In this document: positions 1 through 7,798 of the stretch, in pieces
Numbering within the stretch: the first letter of the stretch is position 1
Layout: each line of letters begins with the position of its first letter
DNA from: Gammaproteobacteria bacterium
GTDB taxonomy: Bacteria; Pseudomonadota; Gammaproteobacteria; JAKBBU01
Direction: 5' to 3'
NCBI GenBank assembly: GCA_021773195.1
Contig: JAJFKN010000045.1
Span: forward strand, 1-34,809
DNA: 34,809 nucleotides
Made by a program: the position numbers and the translations under genes
Notes under the pieces: generated by a model
Databases searched by the model: none
Told to the model about the DNA's origin: nothing
What the model saw: the letters and a program-made list of their open reading frames with translations, nothing else

Positions 1-2183
1 CCTTGGTCATTGTAGATAGGATAGTTTTGCAAATCCGTTGATTGGCTGGGCCAGTCCACAGGCAATCGATTAGGACTGTTAGCATCACACTGGCCATTAC
101 AAAAATGGTATTTGCCAAATAATGCATTAGCAATAGCATCGCCACCGGTTACCCCAGGCAACCAAGCTTCAATGAAAGCATCACCATTAGACATTAAGTG
201 ATTTGCCAACATAGCACGCCCAGAGAATAAAATATTCACTACGGGAACATTCTTATCTTGTTCACGAATGGTCTTCAAAATAGTTTGTGACTTATTATCT
301 AAATCAATGCTTAAATCCTTAGCCTGTTGCTGTGGCTGATAGGTGCTATTATGCCCGTTATACAAACAGCCATTGCTTGTATCCGTTGGGTTATTAAAGC
401 AAGCCGGGTTGCCCACATCCCCCATAAATTCAGCGTAAGTAGCTTCTGCTGTCACAGCAATAACCACTGTATTAGCTGCATTCATATCCTTAGGTAAGGC
501 ACCTTCAGGTTCTTGCAGAATCTTAATATTATGTCCCTGTGTAAACTGTTTCACTCCGTCGAGAATAGTGCTCGCATGGGAAGACTTTTTATTATTACCT
601 AACCAATAGCGGTTGGTTTCAAAACCTTGCCAACGCAAAGTCCAGCCACCATTCTCTACACCTACATTATCGTACAGATTAGAATGTATTTTATAGGTAT
701 GATTATTCTGAGTATAAGAATAATCATGTTGGCCAAGGAGAATGATGTATTTCAATTGAGATGTATTTAAGGGTAAAACTTTATGCCCGCGTGGCGTCTG
801 ATTTTTCATTAATACCAGGGATTGCTCTGCTGCTTGTAAAGCTGCTTTTGCTGCAACATTGTTATTAGGGTCCGTTGCTATAGGTTGATTTACATGACCA
901 CCTAAGGGTTGGCCCTGTGCATCTTGAATGAGGCCCATGGCATACTTCACTTCTAAGATGTGAGTAACAGCATCATTAATACGTGTCATGGGTATTTGTT
1001 TTTCTTTGACTAATCTGGTCAATACATTCTGAAAGTCTGCTACCGTATGATAATCATGAGCAAAAGGCGCAATCATATACATGTCCATACCAGAGTTTGT
1101 GGATAAAGCTAAGGCCTTATCATAACTTATGTGCATGTTGGTTGCGGGTAAACGCTGGTAAGCAACTTTATCAATAGCGCCATAATCGGAAACCATCAAT
1201 CCAGTAAAAGGCTGCATATAAGTATGACCGTCATATTCACCTGTGCGCAAAGTATCAAGCAAACTAGTATGAATGCTCATAGGCAGTTGGTTCACAGCGC
1301 TATAGGACACCATGACGGAACCCACGCCACCATCAATGGCACCGGCATAACCTTTCGTGTTTACTTCTAAGAAACGTGACATATTTGTCATTTTTGCCAC
1401 ATTGCCTTCATCCACACCATGATAAGTTGCGCCATCACCTAACCAATGTTTGGCTGTAGCTAATACGCCGGTAATGCCATTATCAGAAGCTTGTTGCGCG
1501 CCTTCTACAAAGGCTTTGGCATTGATAGCGGCTTCCATGGGTGAGCTGCCCATGGTTTCATAACTGCGTCCCCATTGTGGGTTATGTGAAATAGCGATGG
1601 TGGGTGCAAAAGCCCAATTGAAGCCACTGTTGCGCACTGACTGCGCCATCCAATAACCTTCATTGTAAGCATTTTGTTTATTATGGGTTGCAGCCATACC
1701 AATATTTTGTGGGAACAACACTGAACCCAAGACATGCTGGTCGCCATGTACGGCATCGGTACCCATTAAAGGATGAATATACACAGTGTTACCTTGATCT
1801 TTCAATGTGACTTTGACAGATTGTCGATTAAATAAAGCGGACATGGCTTGCCAGTTGGTCATGGATGCATGTAAAAACCCGCCAGGATAACCATCATTTC
1901 TAGCTTCACAAGTCACCTTATTACAATGTATAGGCGTTCCACTGCCTGCAACAATAACGCCACCTAAGGCATAACGATTCACTGTACCGGGGATAATATT
2001 ATAGTTTTTATCCACCAGCATATTCACTGGGGGCAAAGTCATCTGACCTATTTTTTCTTGTAAAGTCATATTATCAACGATTTGCTTTGCTTGCTTTTCA
2101 TAGGCGCTGTAATTCACAGGGGTAGCATGTGCTGTCAGTGTGGCCATTAATAAGGCTGCTGATATAGTAGTAATTTTGCTCAT
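1..2183 (-). CDS. Glycoside hydrolase family 3 beta-glucosidase/exo-glucanase, secreted (3' end cut by window)
   Basis: Reading the minus strand from the ATG at 2183-2181 gives 727 codons open to base 1, so the C-terminus lies outside the window. A GGAG ribosome site sits just upstream of the ATG. The first ~20 residues form a signal peptide ending AHA. The GH3 barrel follows: RSYE near 207-210, KHWLGDG at 245-251, and the nucleophile Asp333 in GLMVSDYGA. The second domain has YAEFMGD with Glu585 in the place of the acid/base of plant and bacterial exo-glucanases, then EAWLPGVTGGDA near 672-683. GH3 enzymes of this ExoP/barley-ExoI type remove glucose from the ends of beta-1,3/1,4 glucans or cellobiose. 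The protein is probably periplasmic or secreted. No partner gene is adjacent; a chitinase lies 16 kb away. Family assignment is firm; the exact substrate is not visible. Confidence 0.93.
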   Translation of the reverse strand, partial: MSKITTISAALLMATLTAHATPVNYSAYEKQAKQIVDNMTLQEKIGQMTLPPVNMLVDKNYNIIPGTVNRYALGGVIVAGSGTPIHCNKVTCEARNDGYPGGFLHASMTNWQAMSALFNRQSVKVTLKDQGNTVYIHPLMGTDAVHGDQHVLGSVLFPQNIGMAATHNKQNAYNEGYWMAQSVRNSGFNWAFAPTIAISHNPQWGRSYETMGSSPMEAAINAKAFVEGAQQASDNGITGVLATAKHWLGDGATYHGVDEGNVAKMTNMSRFLEVNTKGYAGAIDGGVGSVMVSYSAVNQLPMSIHTSLLDTLRTGEYDGHTYMQPFTGLMVSDYGAIDKVAYQRLPATNMHISYDKALALSTNSGMDMYMIAPFAHDYHTVADFQNVLTRLVKEKQIPMTRINDAVTHILEVKYAMGLIQDAQGQPLGGHVNQPIATDPNNNVAAKAALQAAEQSLVLMKNQTPRGHKVLPLNTSQLKYIILLGQHDYSYTQNNHTYKIHSNLYDNVGVENGGWTLRWQGFETNRYWLGNNKKSSHASTILDGVKQFTQGHNIKILQEPEGALPKDMNAANTVVIAVTAEATYAEFMGDVGNPACFNNPTDTSNGCLYNGHNSTYQPQQQAKDLSIDLDNKSQTILKTIREQDKNVPVVNILFSGRAMLANHLMSNGDAFIEAWLPGVTGGDAIANALFGKYHFCNGQCDANSPNRLPVDWPSQSTDLQNYPIYNDQ

Positions 2184-2606
2184 GTGAACTCCACAATAGG
2201 TGATTTTTATAAAATGGGCTAGGCGGCAGATTGTTTATATTCTATTTAATTGAGAGGGCATTGTACGTAAAAATTATGTATTTTTCAACGGAAAACACCT
2301 AATCAGAACATATCTTATCCATCTCTAATGGCGGTTTAAAAAAAGCCTATTAATCAAAGGGCTTAACAAAGCCGGAATTTTCTTCAACAGCTTAGGGATA
2401 TTATTAAGGGCTTTCTTTGTAAAAAGGTCATATATTCAATGAATTGGAGGGGAGCATTTTTAGTACACCTAATAGAAGAGGAGAAATCGCCAACTCTTTA
2501 CTAGAATTAGTGGATACGTGTGATTAAATCATAAGTGGTTCAATAAAGGGTTAATATTGTTAGAATAGGGCTTCGGAAATTTAGCCGCCACCATAAGGAA
2601 CCTAAC
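2184..2606. other. 423-bp intergenic spacer between divergent GH3 and ubiG genes
   Basis: This AT-rich spacer separates divergently transcribed genes and must carry both promoters. I see a good promoter for ubiG (entry at 2539-2566) but only weak candidates for the GH3 gene. Short open frames of about 21-27 codons between about 2437 and 2525 lack a ribosome site or recognisable product. A 6-bp inverted repeat AAAGCC/GGCTTT lies inside, with a long loop. Nothing else stands out. Confidence 0.6.
2539..2566 (+). promoter_or_regulatory. Candidate sigma-70 promoter for ubiG
   Basis: TTCAAT at 2539-2544 and TAGAAT at 2561-2566 are separated by 16 bp. The -10 is preceded by TGT, giving an extended -10 (TGn). 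Transcription would start about 35 bases before the ubiG ATG. Found by eye only. Confidence 0.5.
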
Positions 2607-3314
2607 ATGCAGGTAGATAACGTTCAGCCTGAAGAAATTGAAAAATTCTCTGCTCTAGCACGACACTGGTGGGATGAAAAAGGTGAGTTGCACACTCTCC
2701 ATTCCATTAACCCCCTGCGCATGGACTTTATGCAGCAACAAGTGGATTTTAGTAATTTACGCGTATTGGACGTTGGATGCGGTGGCGGCATACTCAGCGA
2801 AGCTTTAGCTCGCGCTGGCGCTCAAGTTACAGCTTTGGATATGGCGGAAGAATTAATTGAAGTAGCTAAAGCCCATGCTCAGGAAGAAAATTTACAGATT
2901 GATTACCGCCACATGCCCATTGAAGATCTTTTGCATGAAGAGCCTGAACCATTTGATGTCATTTCATGCATGGAAATGTTAGAGCATGTACCCGACCCAA
3001 AAGCCATTGTAAGGACCTGCGCAGAATTACTTAAGCCTGGCGGAAATATTTTTCTTTCCACATTAAACCGCAATATTAAATCTTATATGATGGCTATCCT
3101 GGGTGCAGAGTATATCCTTAAATTATTGCCGAAAAACACTCACGATTACAGTAAATTTATTCGTCCTAGCGAATTAGCACAATGGGGGAGAGAGTCAAAA
3201 CTATCTCTTCAATCAATGAAAGGCATTCAGTACAACCCCTTAACCCGTGAATTTAAGCTTTGTGAATCCGTGGATGTTAATTATCTCATCCACATGGCAA
3301 GAGAAGATAGTTAG
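2607..3314 (+). CDS. ubiG: Ubiquinone biosynthesis O-methyltransferase UbiG
   Basis: A 235-residue class I SAM-dependent methyltransferase, the usual length of UbiG. The N-terminus EIEKFSALARHWWDEKGELHTLH-type segment (residues 10-32) followed by INPLRMDF is diagnostic of UbiG. SAM motif I is LDVGCGGG at 54-61 and the acidic loop is ALDMAEE. UbiG carries out both O-methylation steps of ubiquinone synthesis, on a cytosolic or membrane-associated complex. AAGGAA lies 6 bases before the ATG. nhaA follows after 18 bases on the same strand, so co-transcription with nhaA and the downstream kinase is likely. No other ubi genes are in the window. Confidence 0.96.
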   Translation: MQVDNVQPEEIEKFSALARHWWDEKGELHTLHSINPLRMDFMQQQVDFSNLRVLDVGCGGGILSEALARAGAQVTALDMAEELIEVAKAHAQEENLQIDYRHMPIEDLLHEEPEPFDVISCMEMLEHVPDPKAIVRTCAELLKPGGNIFLSTLNRNIKSYMMAILGAEYILKLLPKNTHDYSKFIRPSELAQWGRESKLSLQSMKGIQYNPLTREFKLCESVDVNYLIHMAREDS

Positions 3315-3332
3315 AGAGGTGAATAGAAAGTC

Positions 3333-4511
3333 ATGAAATTTATTCGTGACATCGTACAGCATGAAACCTTCGGGGGAATCCTATTATTCAGCGCAGGGAT
3401 ATTAGCCTTGCTTATGGATAACTCCCCCCTGTCCTCTGTTTATGATAATTTCCTTAGTACTAATTTCGCCATTCATCTAGGCACCATGTCTCTAAGCAAA
3501 CCATTATTATTGTGGATTAATGATGGTTTCATGGCGCTCTACTTTTTATTGATTGGCTTAGAAATCAAGCGCGAAATATATCAAGGCGTATTACAACGCT
3601 TTTCTAGTATTGCTTTGCCTGGCATTGGTGCCCTAGGCGGTTTGATAGTGCCAGCACTTATATACAGTTGGCTCAATTGGAATGATCCTGTGGCCATGCA
3701 AGGATGGGCCATTCCCACGGCTACAGATATTGCCTTTTCACTGGGTATATTGATGCTATTAGGCAATCGAGTACCTATTTCCTTAAAAGTCTTTTTAGCA
3801 ACCCTGGCCATATTCGATGATATTGCTGCTATTTTAATAATTGCTGTTTTTTACACAGCTGATCTTTCTCTTATATCATTATTATCTGCAGCTGTTGCCA
3901 TTATTCTTTTAACCGTTCTCAACAGAGCAGGAGTAAAACGCTTAGTGCCATACTGCATCATTGGCATCATCCTGTGGCTATCGGTACTAAAATCTGGCGT
4001 TCATGCTACCTTAGCGGGGATAGTTTTAGCTTTTGCCATACCTTTAGAAGGTAAGGATGAAGATGCCCCGTCGCCTCTAGTGGAATTTGAAACCGCCCTA
4101 CTGCCCTGGGCCACATTCCTTGTTCTGCCCTTGTTTGCCTTTGCTAACGCAGGGATTTCTTTTACTGAAATTCCCTTTAAGAGCTTTTTCGATAACATGC
4201 CCATGGGCATTGCTGCGGGTCTTATCTTCGGTAAACAATTTGGGATCTTCCTCTTCTGTTGGCTCTTCATCATTTTGGGCTTTGCTAGATTACCCGCCGG
4301 TGCCAACTGGAAAACCTTCTACGGTACCATCATTATCTGCGGTGTGGGTTTCACCATGAGTCTATTTATCTCCAGCTTGGCCTTCCCCAATCAAGGGCCT
4401 GAATATGCTCAATTAGCCCGCTTTGGTGTCTTCGTGGGCTCAGTAATTTCGGGCGTAATGGGGTATTGTGTGTTAAGATGTTGCACCAAGCAACCTGAGA
4501 TCGAGCACTGA
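3333..4511 (+). CDS. nhaA: Na+/H+ antiporter NhaA
   Basis: A 392-residue polytopic inner-membrane protein, close to the ~388 of E. coli NhaA. Visible family signatures are ALYFLLIGLEIKRE at 68-81, PTATDIAFSLGIL around Asp132 and AIFDDIAA with Asp162-Asp163. The Asp pair matches the ion-binding Asp163/Asp164 of E. coli NhaA, and Asp132 matches Asp133. NhaA exchanges two external protons for one internal Na+ or Li+ and protects against sodium and alkaline stress. A GAGAGGTG ribosome site overlaps the region just after the ubiG stop. The stop is only 8 bases before the next gene, so nhaA and the kinase are probably in one transcript. Two further antiporters of other families lie at 15326-18045. 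Confidence 0.96.
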   Translation: MKFIRDIVQHETFGGILLFSAGILALLMDNSPLSSVYDNFLSTNFAIHLGTMSLSKPLLLWINDGFMALYFLLIGLEIKREIYQGVLQRFSSIALPGIGALGGLIVPALIYSWLNWNDPVAMQGWAIPTATDIAFSLGILMLLGNRVPISLKVFLATLAIFDDIAAILIIAVFYTADLSLISLLSAAVAIILLTVLNRAGVKRLVPYCIIGIILWLSVLKSGVHATLAGIVLAFAIPLEGKDEDAPSPLVEFETALLPWATFLVLPLFAFANAGISFTEIPFKSFFDNMPMGIAAGLIFGKQFGIFLFCWLFIILGFARLPAGANWKTFYGTIIICGVGFTMSLFISSLAFPNQGPEYAQLARFGVFVGSVISGVMGYCVLRCCTKQPEIEH

Positions 4512-4519
4512 CCTAACCC

Positions 4520-5836
4520 ATGAAAAGCAAACAATCAATCCGCCAACTCTGGCGACGGTTTCGTAGTGCTTTAGACTTGCGGCTGGAAGAGTCTGGTTCC
4601 CCCATTGTTGCTTTTGGTCTCTTTGGCCTATTTAACTATCCTATCTTTTATTGGGTATGGCGCTATTTGGACCCACAACTTTATACCAATCTAACCTTGC
4701 GTATTGTGGCAGCGGTGCTTTGCTTTTTTCTCCTTGTGAAAAATTACTGGCCTAGATCCTTAAAGCCTTATTTTTCACTTTACTGGTATTTCACATTACT
4801 CTTTACATTGCCTTTCTTCGCTTCGTTTATGTTGATGATGAATCATGGCAGCGGCGTATGGCGTATGAATGCCATGCTATTATTATTCATTTTTGTATTA
4901 TTGGTGGATTGGCTTAGTTTCACCATTTTATTCATTTTGGGCGGATTTAGCGCTTGGCTCTGTTACACCTTTACTTCGGAAGCCATCTTCCCCATAACAA
5001 CGGGGGAAACTCTAGGCGCTGTTATTTCATATCTATTTGTTATCCTAGTAGGTATTATATTCGCCCAACGACGAGAGCGCGCCCAACTTGAAAAGCTTCA
5101 TTTGCTACAAACCATTGGTGCTAGCATAGCGCATGAACTACGTACACCTCTCTTAACCATTAGCTCAGGCGCCACGGGCGTTAAGCAATACTTTCCGGCG
5201 CTATTGCATGCCTACAAAGAAGCGCAAGCTAAACAACTACCCATTGAAACCATACGTCCACAACACCTACAAATTTTAGAAAAATCTCTAGAAGATATCC
5301 ATGCCGAGGTTAATTACGCTAATACCATTATCAACATGCTTCTAATGAAAGCCAGCCAAAGTCACATGAGTAATCATGAAATTAGTCTTTGCAGTCTTGA
5401 AAGCTGTGTTGAGCAAGCCTTAAATCGTTATCCCTTTGCCGATGAAAATGAAAAAAACATCGTCACTTGGACGCCAGGCAATGATGTTGAGTTTATAGGA
5501 AACCCTCTATTAGTTATCCATGTGATATTCAATCTGTTAAAAAATGCGCTTTATTATATTGCCAAGGTAAAGAAAGGAGAAATTCAACTGTGGCTCAACA
5601 AAGGCGTTAGGTACCATGAGTTGCACTTCAGAGATACTGGAGCAGGCATTCCCAACAAAGTGCTCTCACAAATTTTTGAACGCTTTTATACCACTAATGC
5701 AAATGGCACAGGAACAGGCTTAGCTTTTTGTAAAATGGTTATGGAAGGTCTTGGTGGCAATATTGAGTGCCAATCTCGAGAAGGCGAGTATACGGAATTT
5801 ACTCTCTACTTCCCTCCTCATAAGACAAAGGACTGA
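4520..5836 (+). CDS. lqsS: Membrane sensor histidine kinase, LqsS/LqsT (CqsS-like) type
   Basis: A 438-residue kinase. Residues ~28-182 contain about six hydrophobic membrane spans, with no periplasmic sensor domain. The H-box AHELRTPLLTI has the phosphate-accepting His205; Asn342 is in the N-box (FNLLKNAL); DTGAGIP (G1, Asp372), IFERFY (F-box) and GTGTGLAFC (G2) complete the ATPase domain. A six-span sensor followed at once by the kinase core is the CqsS/LqsS arrangement. From memory, L. pneumophila LqsS and LqsT use His200 and His204, nearly the same position. Those kinases respond to alpha-hydroxyketone signals. The response regulator gene follows 131 bases later. In Legionella, lqsA-lqsR-hdeD-lqsS form a cluster; here the order is kinase then regulator, with no lqsA or hdeD. 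Whether this is the LqsS or LqsT counterpart cannot be decided. Confidence 0.75.
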   Translation: MKSKQSIRQLWRRFRSALDLRLEESGSPIVAFGLFGLFNYPIFYWVWRYLDPQLYTNLTLRIVAAVLCFFLLVKNYWPRSLKPYFSLYWYFTLLFTLPFFASFMLMMNHGSGVWRMNAMLLLFIFVLLVDWLSFTILFILGGFSAWLCYTFTSEAIFPITTGETLGAVISYLFVILVGIIFAQRRERAQLEKLHLLQTIGASIAHELRTPLLTISSGATGVKQYFPALLHAYKEAQAKQLPIETIRPQHLQILEKSLEDIHAEVNYANTIINMLLMKASQSHMSNHEISLCSLESCVEQALNRYPFADENEKNIVTWTPGNDVEFIGNPLLVIHVIFNLLKNALYYIAKVKKGEIQLWLNKGVRYHELHFRDTGAGIPNKVLSQIFERFYTTNANGTGTGLAFCKMVMEGLGGNIECQSREGEYTEFTLYFPPHKTKD

Positions 5837-5915
5837 GCATATTTTGCCTGAAAAAATAATAAACATAGGTGGGCAAATATTAAAAATTCATTTTGTAGCG
5901 ATTCTTTTATGAGCA

Positions 5916-5949
5916 ACTGCTAGGCAGTATGACAATCACGGGGTATAAT
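5916..5949 (+). promoter_or_regulatory. Candidate promoter and operator-like inverted repeat before the lqsR-like gene
   Basis: A perfect -10 TATAAT lies at 5944-5949, 18 bases before the first possible start. A perfect inverted repeat ACTGC-TAG-GCAGT occupies 5916-5928, at about the -35 position. No good -35 hexamer is visible, which would fit activator- or repressor-controlled transcription. This suggests the regulator can be expressed apart from the kinase. By-eye assignment. Confidence 0.4.
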
Positions 5950-5967
5950 CAGAAGGATTAACAAACT

Positions 5968-6945
5968 TTGAGAATGCACATGAAACAATTTCCCATAAAT
6001 AGCCAAATGGCTCCCAGTACCGTCTTACTTATCGATGATAACCAGCGCTACTTAGACAACGCTAGTTTGAATATGGATCCCCATAGCCTAACTCTGGCCT
6101 TAGCAGAGCCCAGCGATGCACTCAAAGCAATAGAATCAGCCCCCCAAATTTCTACTGATCCACTAAGCGAGCATGATGAAAGTTGTCATTACTCTCATCT
6201 CGATATAGGCAAAATTCATCAAACCATTTACGATCCTAAACGTTTTGATGCTATTTCTGTCGCGCTAGTAGATTATGCCATGCCAAGCATGAATGGCATT
6301 AAATTCTGCCAACGTTTATCTCATAGCCCCATAAAAAAAGCTTTAGTCACGGGACAAGCAGACCAAAACGTCGCTATCGATGCTTTCAATAAAGGTATTA
6401 TCGACAAATTCATCGTGAAAGACTCACCTAATTTTTATGCTTTAATCAATGAAACTGTGAAAGAATTACAAGAAGGCTATTTTAATGCTCTCTCCCTACC
6501 CGTGCTAACCTCTCTACCTAAAGAAACACAAGACACTTTGAAAGATCCTGTCTTCATAGGTTACTTCAATGAGAACCTATCCATTCATGGAATTGTAGAA
6601 TATTATTTGCTGGATGAAAGTGGCAGCTTTTTTTGTTTAGATGCAGAAGGAAAGCCCAGTATTTTATTAGTCAAACAAGCCGATGAATTGACTACTTATG
6701 CACAAATTGCTCAGGATAATGAAGCGCCCGATAATATCGTATCTTCTTTGAGAAACAAAACCCATATCCCGCTTTTCTACGATGAAAAAGATAACGAAAC
6801 CCCTGTGGATCAGTGGCAAGGCTTACTTCACACAGCTCAAGAAATTAAGGGTGAAAACACTTATTATGTTTCTTACCTAGCTGACGTGACGGCCAAGCTG
6901 ACTCAAGATGTAATTTCTTACAATCAACATTTAGTGAATCTATAG
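5968..6945 (+). CDS. lqsR: LqsR-like response regulator with non-DNA-binding output domain
   Basis: A 325-residue protein with an N-terminal receiver: acidic pair Asp23-Asp24 (LLIDDNQ), phosphoacceptor Asp102 (ALVDYAMPSMNG), switch Thr128 (ALVTGQ) and Lys151 (FIVKDS). The acidic pair and Asp102 are ~78 residues apart instead of the usual ~44, so ~35 residues are inserted (about 57-95). From memory, L. pneumophila LqsR is 337 residues with phosphoacceptor Asp108, which fits the same insertion. The C-terminal ~170 residues contain no helix-turn-helix, and an output domain of unknown activity is also a trait of LqsR. The start is uncertain: TTG at 5968 has AGAAGGA 10 bases upstream, while ATG at 5974 or 5980 would be further away. 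It probably receives phosphate from the preceding kinase. Confidence 0.75.
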   Translation: MRMHMKQFPINSQMAPSTVLLIDDNQRYLDNASLNMDPHSLTLALAEPSDALKAIESAPQISTDPLSEHDESCHYSHLDIGKIHQTIYDPKRFDAISVALVDYAMPSMNGIKFCQRLSHSPIKKALVTGQADQNVAIDAFNKGIIDKFIVKDSPNFYALINETVKELQEGYFNALSLPVLTSLPKETQDTLKDPVFIGYFNENLSIHGIVEYYLLDESGSFFCLDAEGKPSILLVKQADELTTYAQIAQDNEAPDNIVSSLRNKTHIPLFYDEKDNETPVDQWQGLLHTAQEIKGENTYYVSYLADVTAKLTQDVISYNQHLVNL

Positions 6946-7022
6946 AGATTTGTCTGAGTATTTGAACTGGGTTACATACAATTGAAGAAGATCAATATTA
7001 GCTACTAAGTAAATACGCGGGA

Positions 7023-7673
7023 TTAAGCAGGATCTCTGCGGCGATGCCATGTGACGGGTGCAATACAGCGGATTTTATCAAAAGCGATAGAAAGCATTTT
7101 TGAATCTTCTAGCATAGTGAAATGCAGAATCTCATCCAAGGTGACCTCTTTCAAATGCTTTAAGTATATTTCACCGGTATTTAATTGTATCAAACAATTT
7201 TTACCTAACAAACCCTGTACCTCACGCCAATTATAGCGACGGCGACCTGCCACCACATCGCCTACCTCATAGCAGGGCAACATGAGTTTGTCATTAATAA
7301 TATGATCCATGATATCTTGGTTGCGGTTACGGAAATAAAGTAATTCATCCACCATGGCAGCATCATCACCGGCTGATGGGTTTAAGGTTGCATCCATAGG
7401 TGCCGACAACTGTGGTCCCAGACCTGTACCATGAATAAGCCATTCCAAGCTGCATTGAACGCCCTCTCGCTGCATGGATTGCAAAATACGTCGCGCCCCT
7501 TTCTGAGTTAACCCGCCATAGCGACCATCTTCCCAGCCTTGCAGAGTGCCTGAACTAATTTGATAGGATTCATCGACGGCTTTGCGGGAAAGTCCCGCCA
7601 TCATACGCAGGCTTTTCAGACGCTTTCCACGCGCGATGGGCCCCGATTTATCTTGCTGTTTCGTTTCTGGCAT
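7023..7673 (-). CDS. Helix-turn-helix regulator with S24/LexA-like C-terminal domain lacking the catalytic Ser
   Basis: A 216-residue protein. Residues ~16-86 form an XRE-like helix-turn-helix (RLKSLRMMAGLSRKAVDESY, then SGTLQGWEDGRYGGLTQKGA), ending in the SLEWLIHGTG segment typical of phage-repressor-like proteins. Residues ~125-210 resemble the S24/LexA beta domain: LMLPCYEVGDVVAG around 130-143 aligns with the SMxPTxxxGD motif, but Leu130 is where the nucleophile Ser would be. Lys172 (YLKHL) sits where the catalytic Lys would be. I infer a repressor that does not self-cleave. It lies 125 bases downstream of pepN on the same strand and faces the lqsR-like gene tail to tail. Direct repeats upstream may be its own operator. 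Target genes are unknown. Confidence 0.75.
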   Translation of the reverse strand: MPETKQQDKSGPIARGKRLKSLRMMAGLSRKAVDESYQISSGTLQGWEDGRYGGLTQKGARRILQSMQREGVQCSLEWLIHGTGLGPQLSAPMDATLNPSAGDDAAMVDELLYFRNRNQDIMDHIINDKLMLPCYEVGDVVAGRRRYNWREVQGLLGKNCLIQLNTGEIYLKHLKEVTLDEILHFTMLEDSKMLSIAFDKIRCIAPVTWHRRRDPA

Positions 7674-7706
7674 AACTTATTCTATTTACAATCTGACCAT
7701 ATTTAA

Positions 7707-7731
7707 ACCGGCATCAGATTTATTACCGGCA
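7707..7731 (-). promoter_or_regulatory. Direct repeats ACCGGCA x2, possible operator of the HTH gene
   Basis: ACCGGCA occurs at 7707-7713 and again at 7725-7731, 18 bp start to start, so the two copies lie on nearly the same helix face. They are 34-58 bases upstream of the HTH start codon at 7673. The spacing and place suit a dimeric repressor that controls its own gene. No experiment or search supports this yet. Confidence 0.35.
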
Positions 7732-7798
7732 AACATAATATCATAGAGCAACAAGAGATGCGAGATTCCTGAGGTCATCTTTTGCACAAACGAAGCCA

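Noticed and set aside
2430..2525. Short open frames (about 21-27 codons) before ubiG
   Set aside because: They overlap one another, lack good start or ribosome signals and show no recognisable product.
2584..2592. GCCGCCACC before ubiG resembles a eukaryotic Kozak sequence
   Set aside because: It is followed by ATA, and the proper AAGGAA ribosome site for ubiG comes next; a chance match.
4001..4359. Open frames of 90-101 residues overlapping nhaA in other frames
   Set aside because: Composition is that of shifted transmembrane codons; nhaA explains the region completely.
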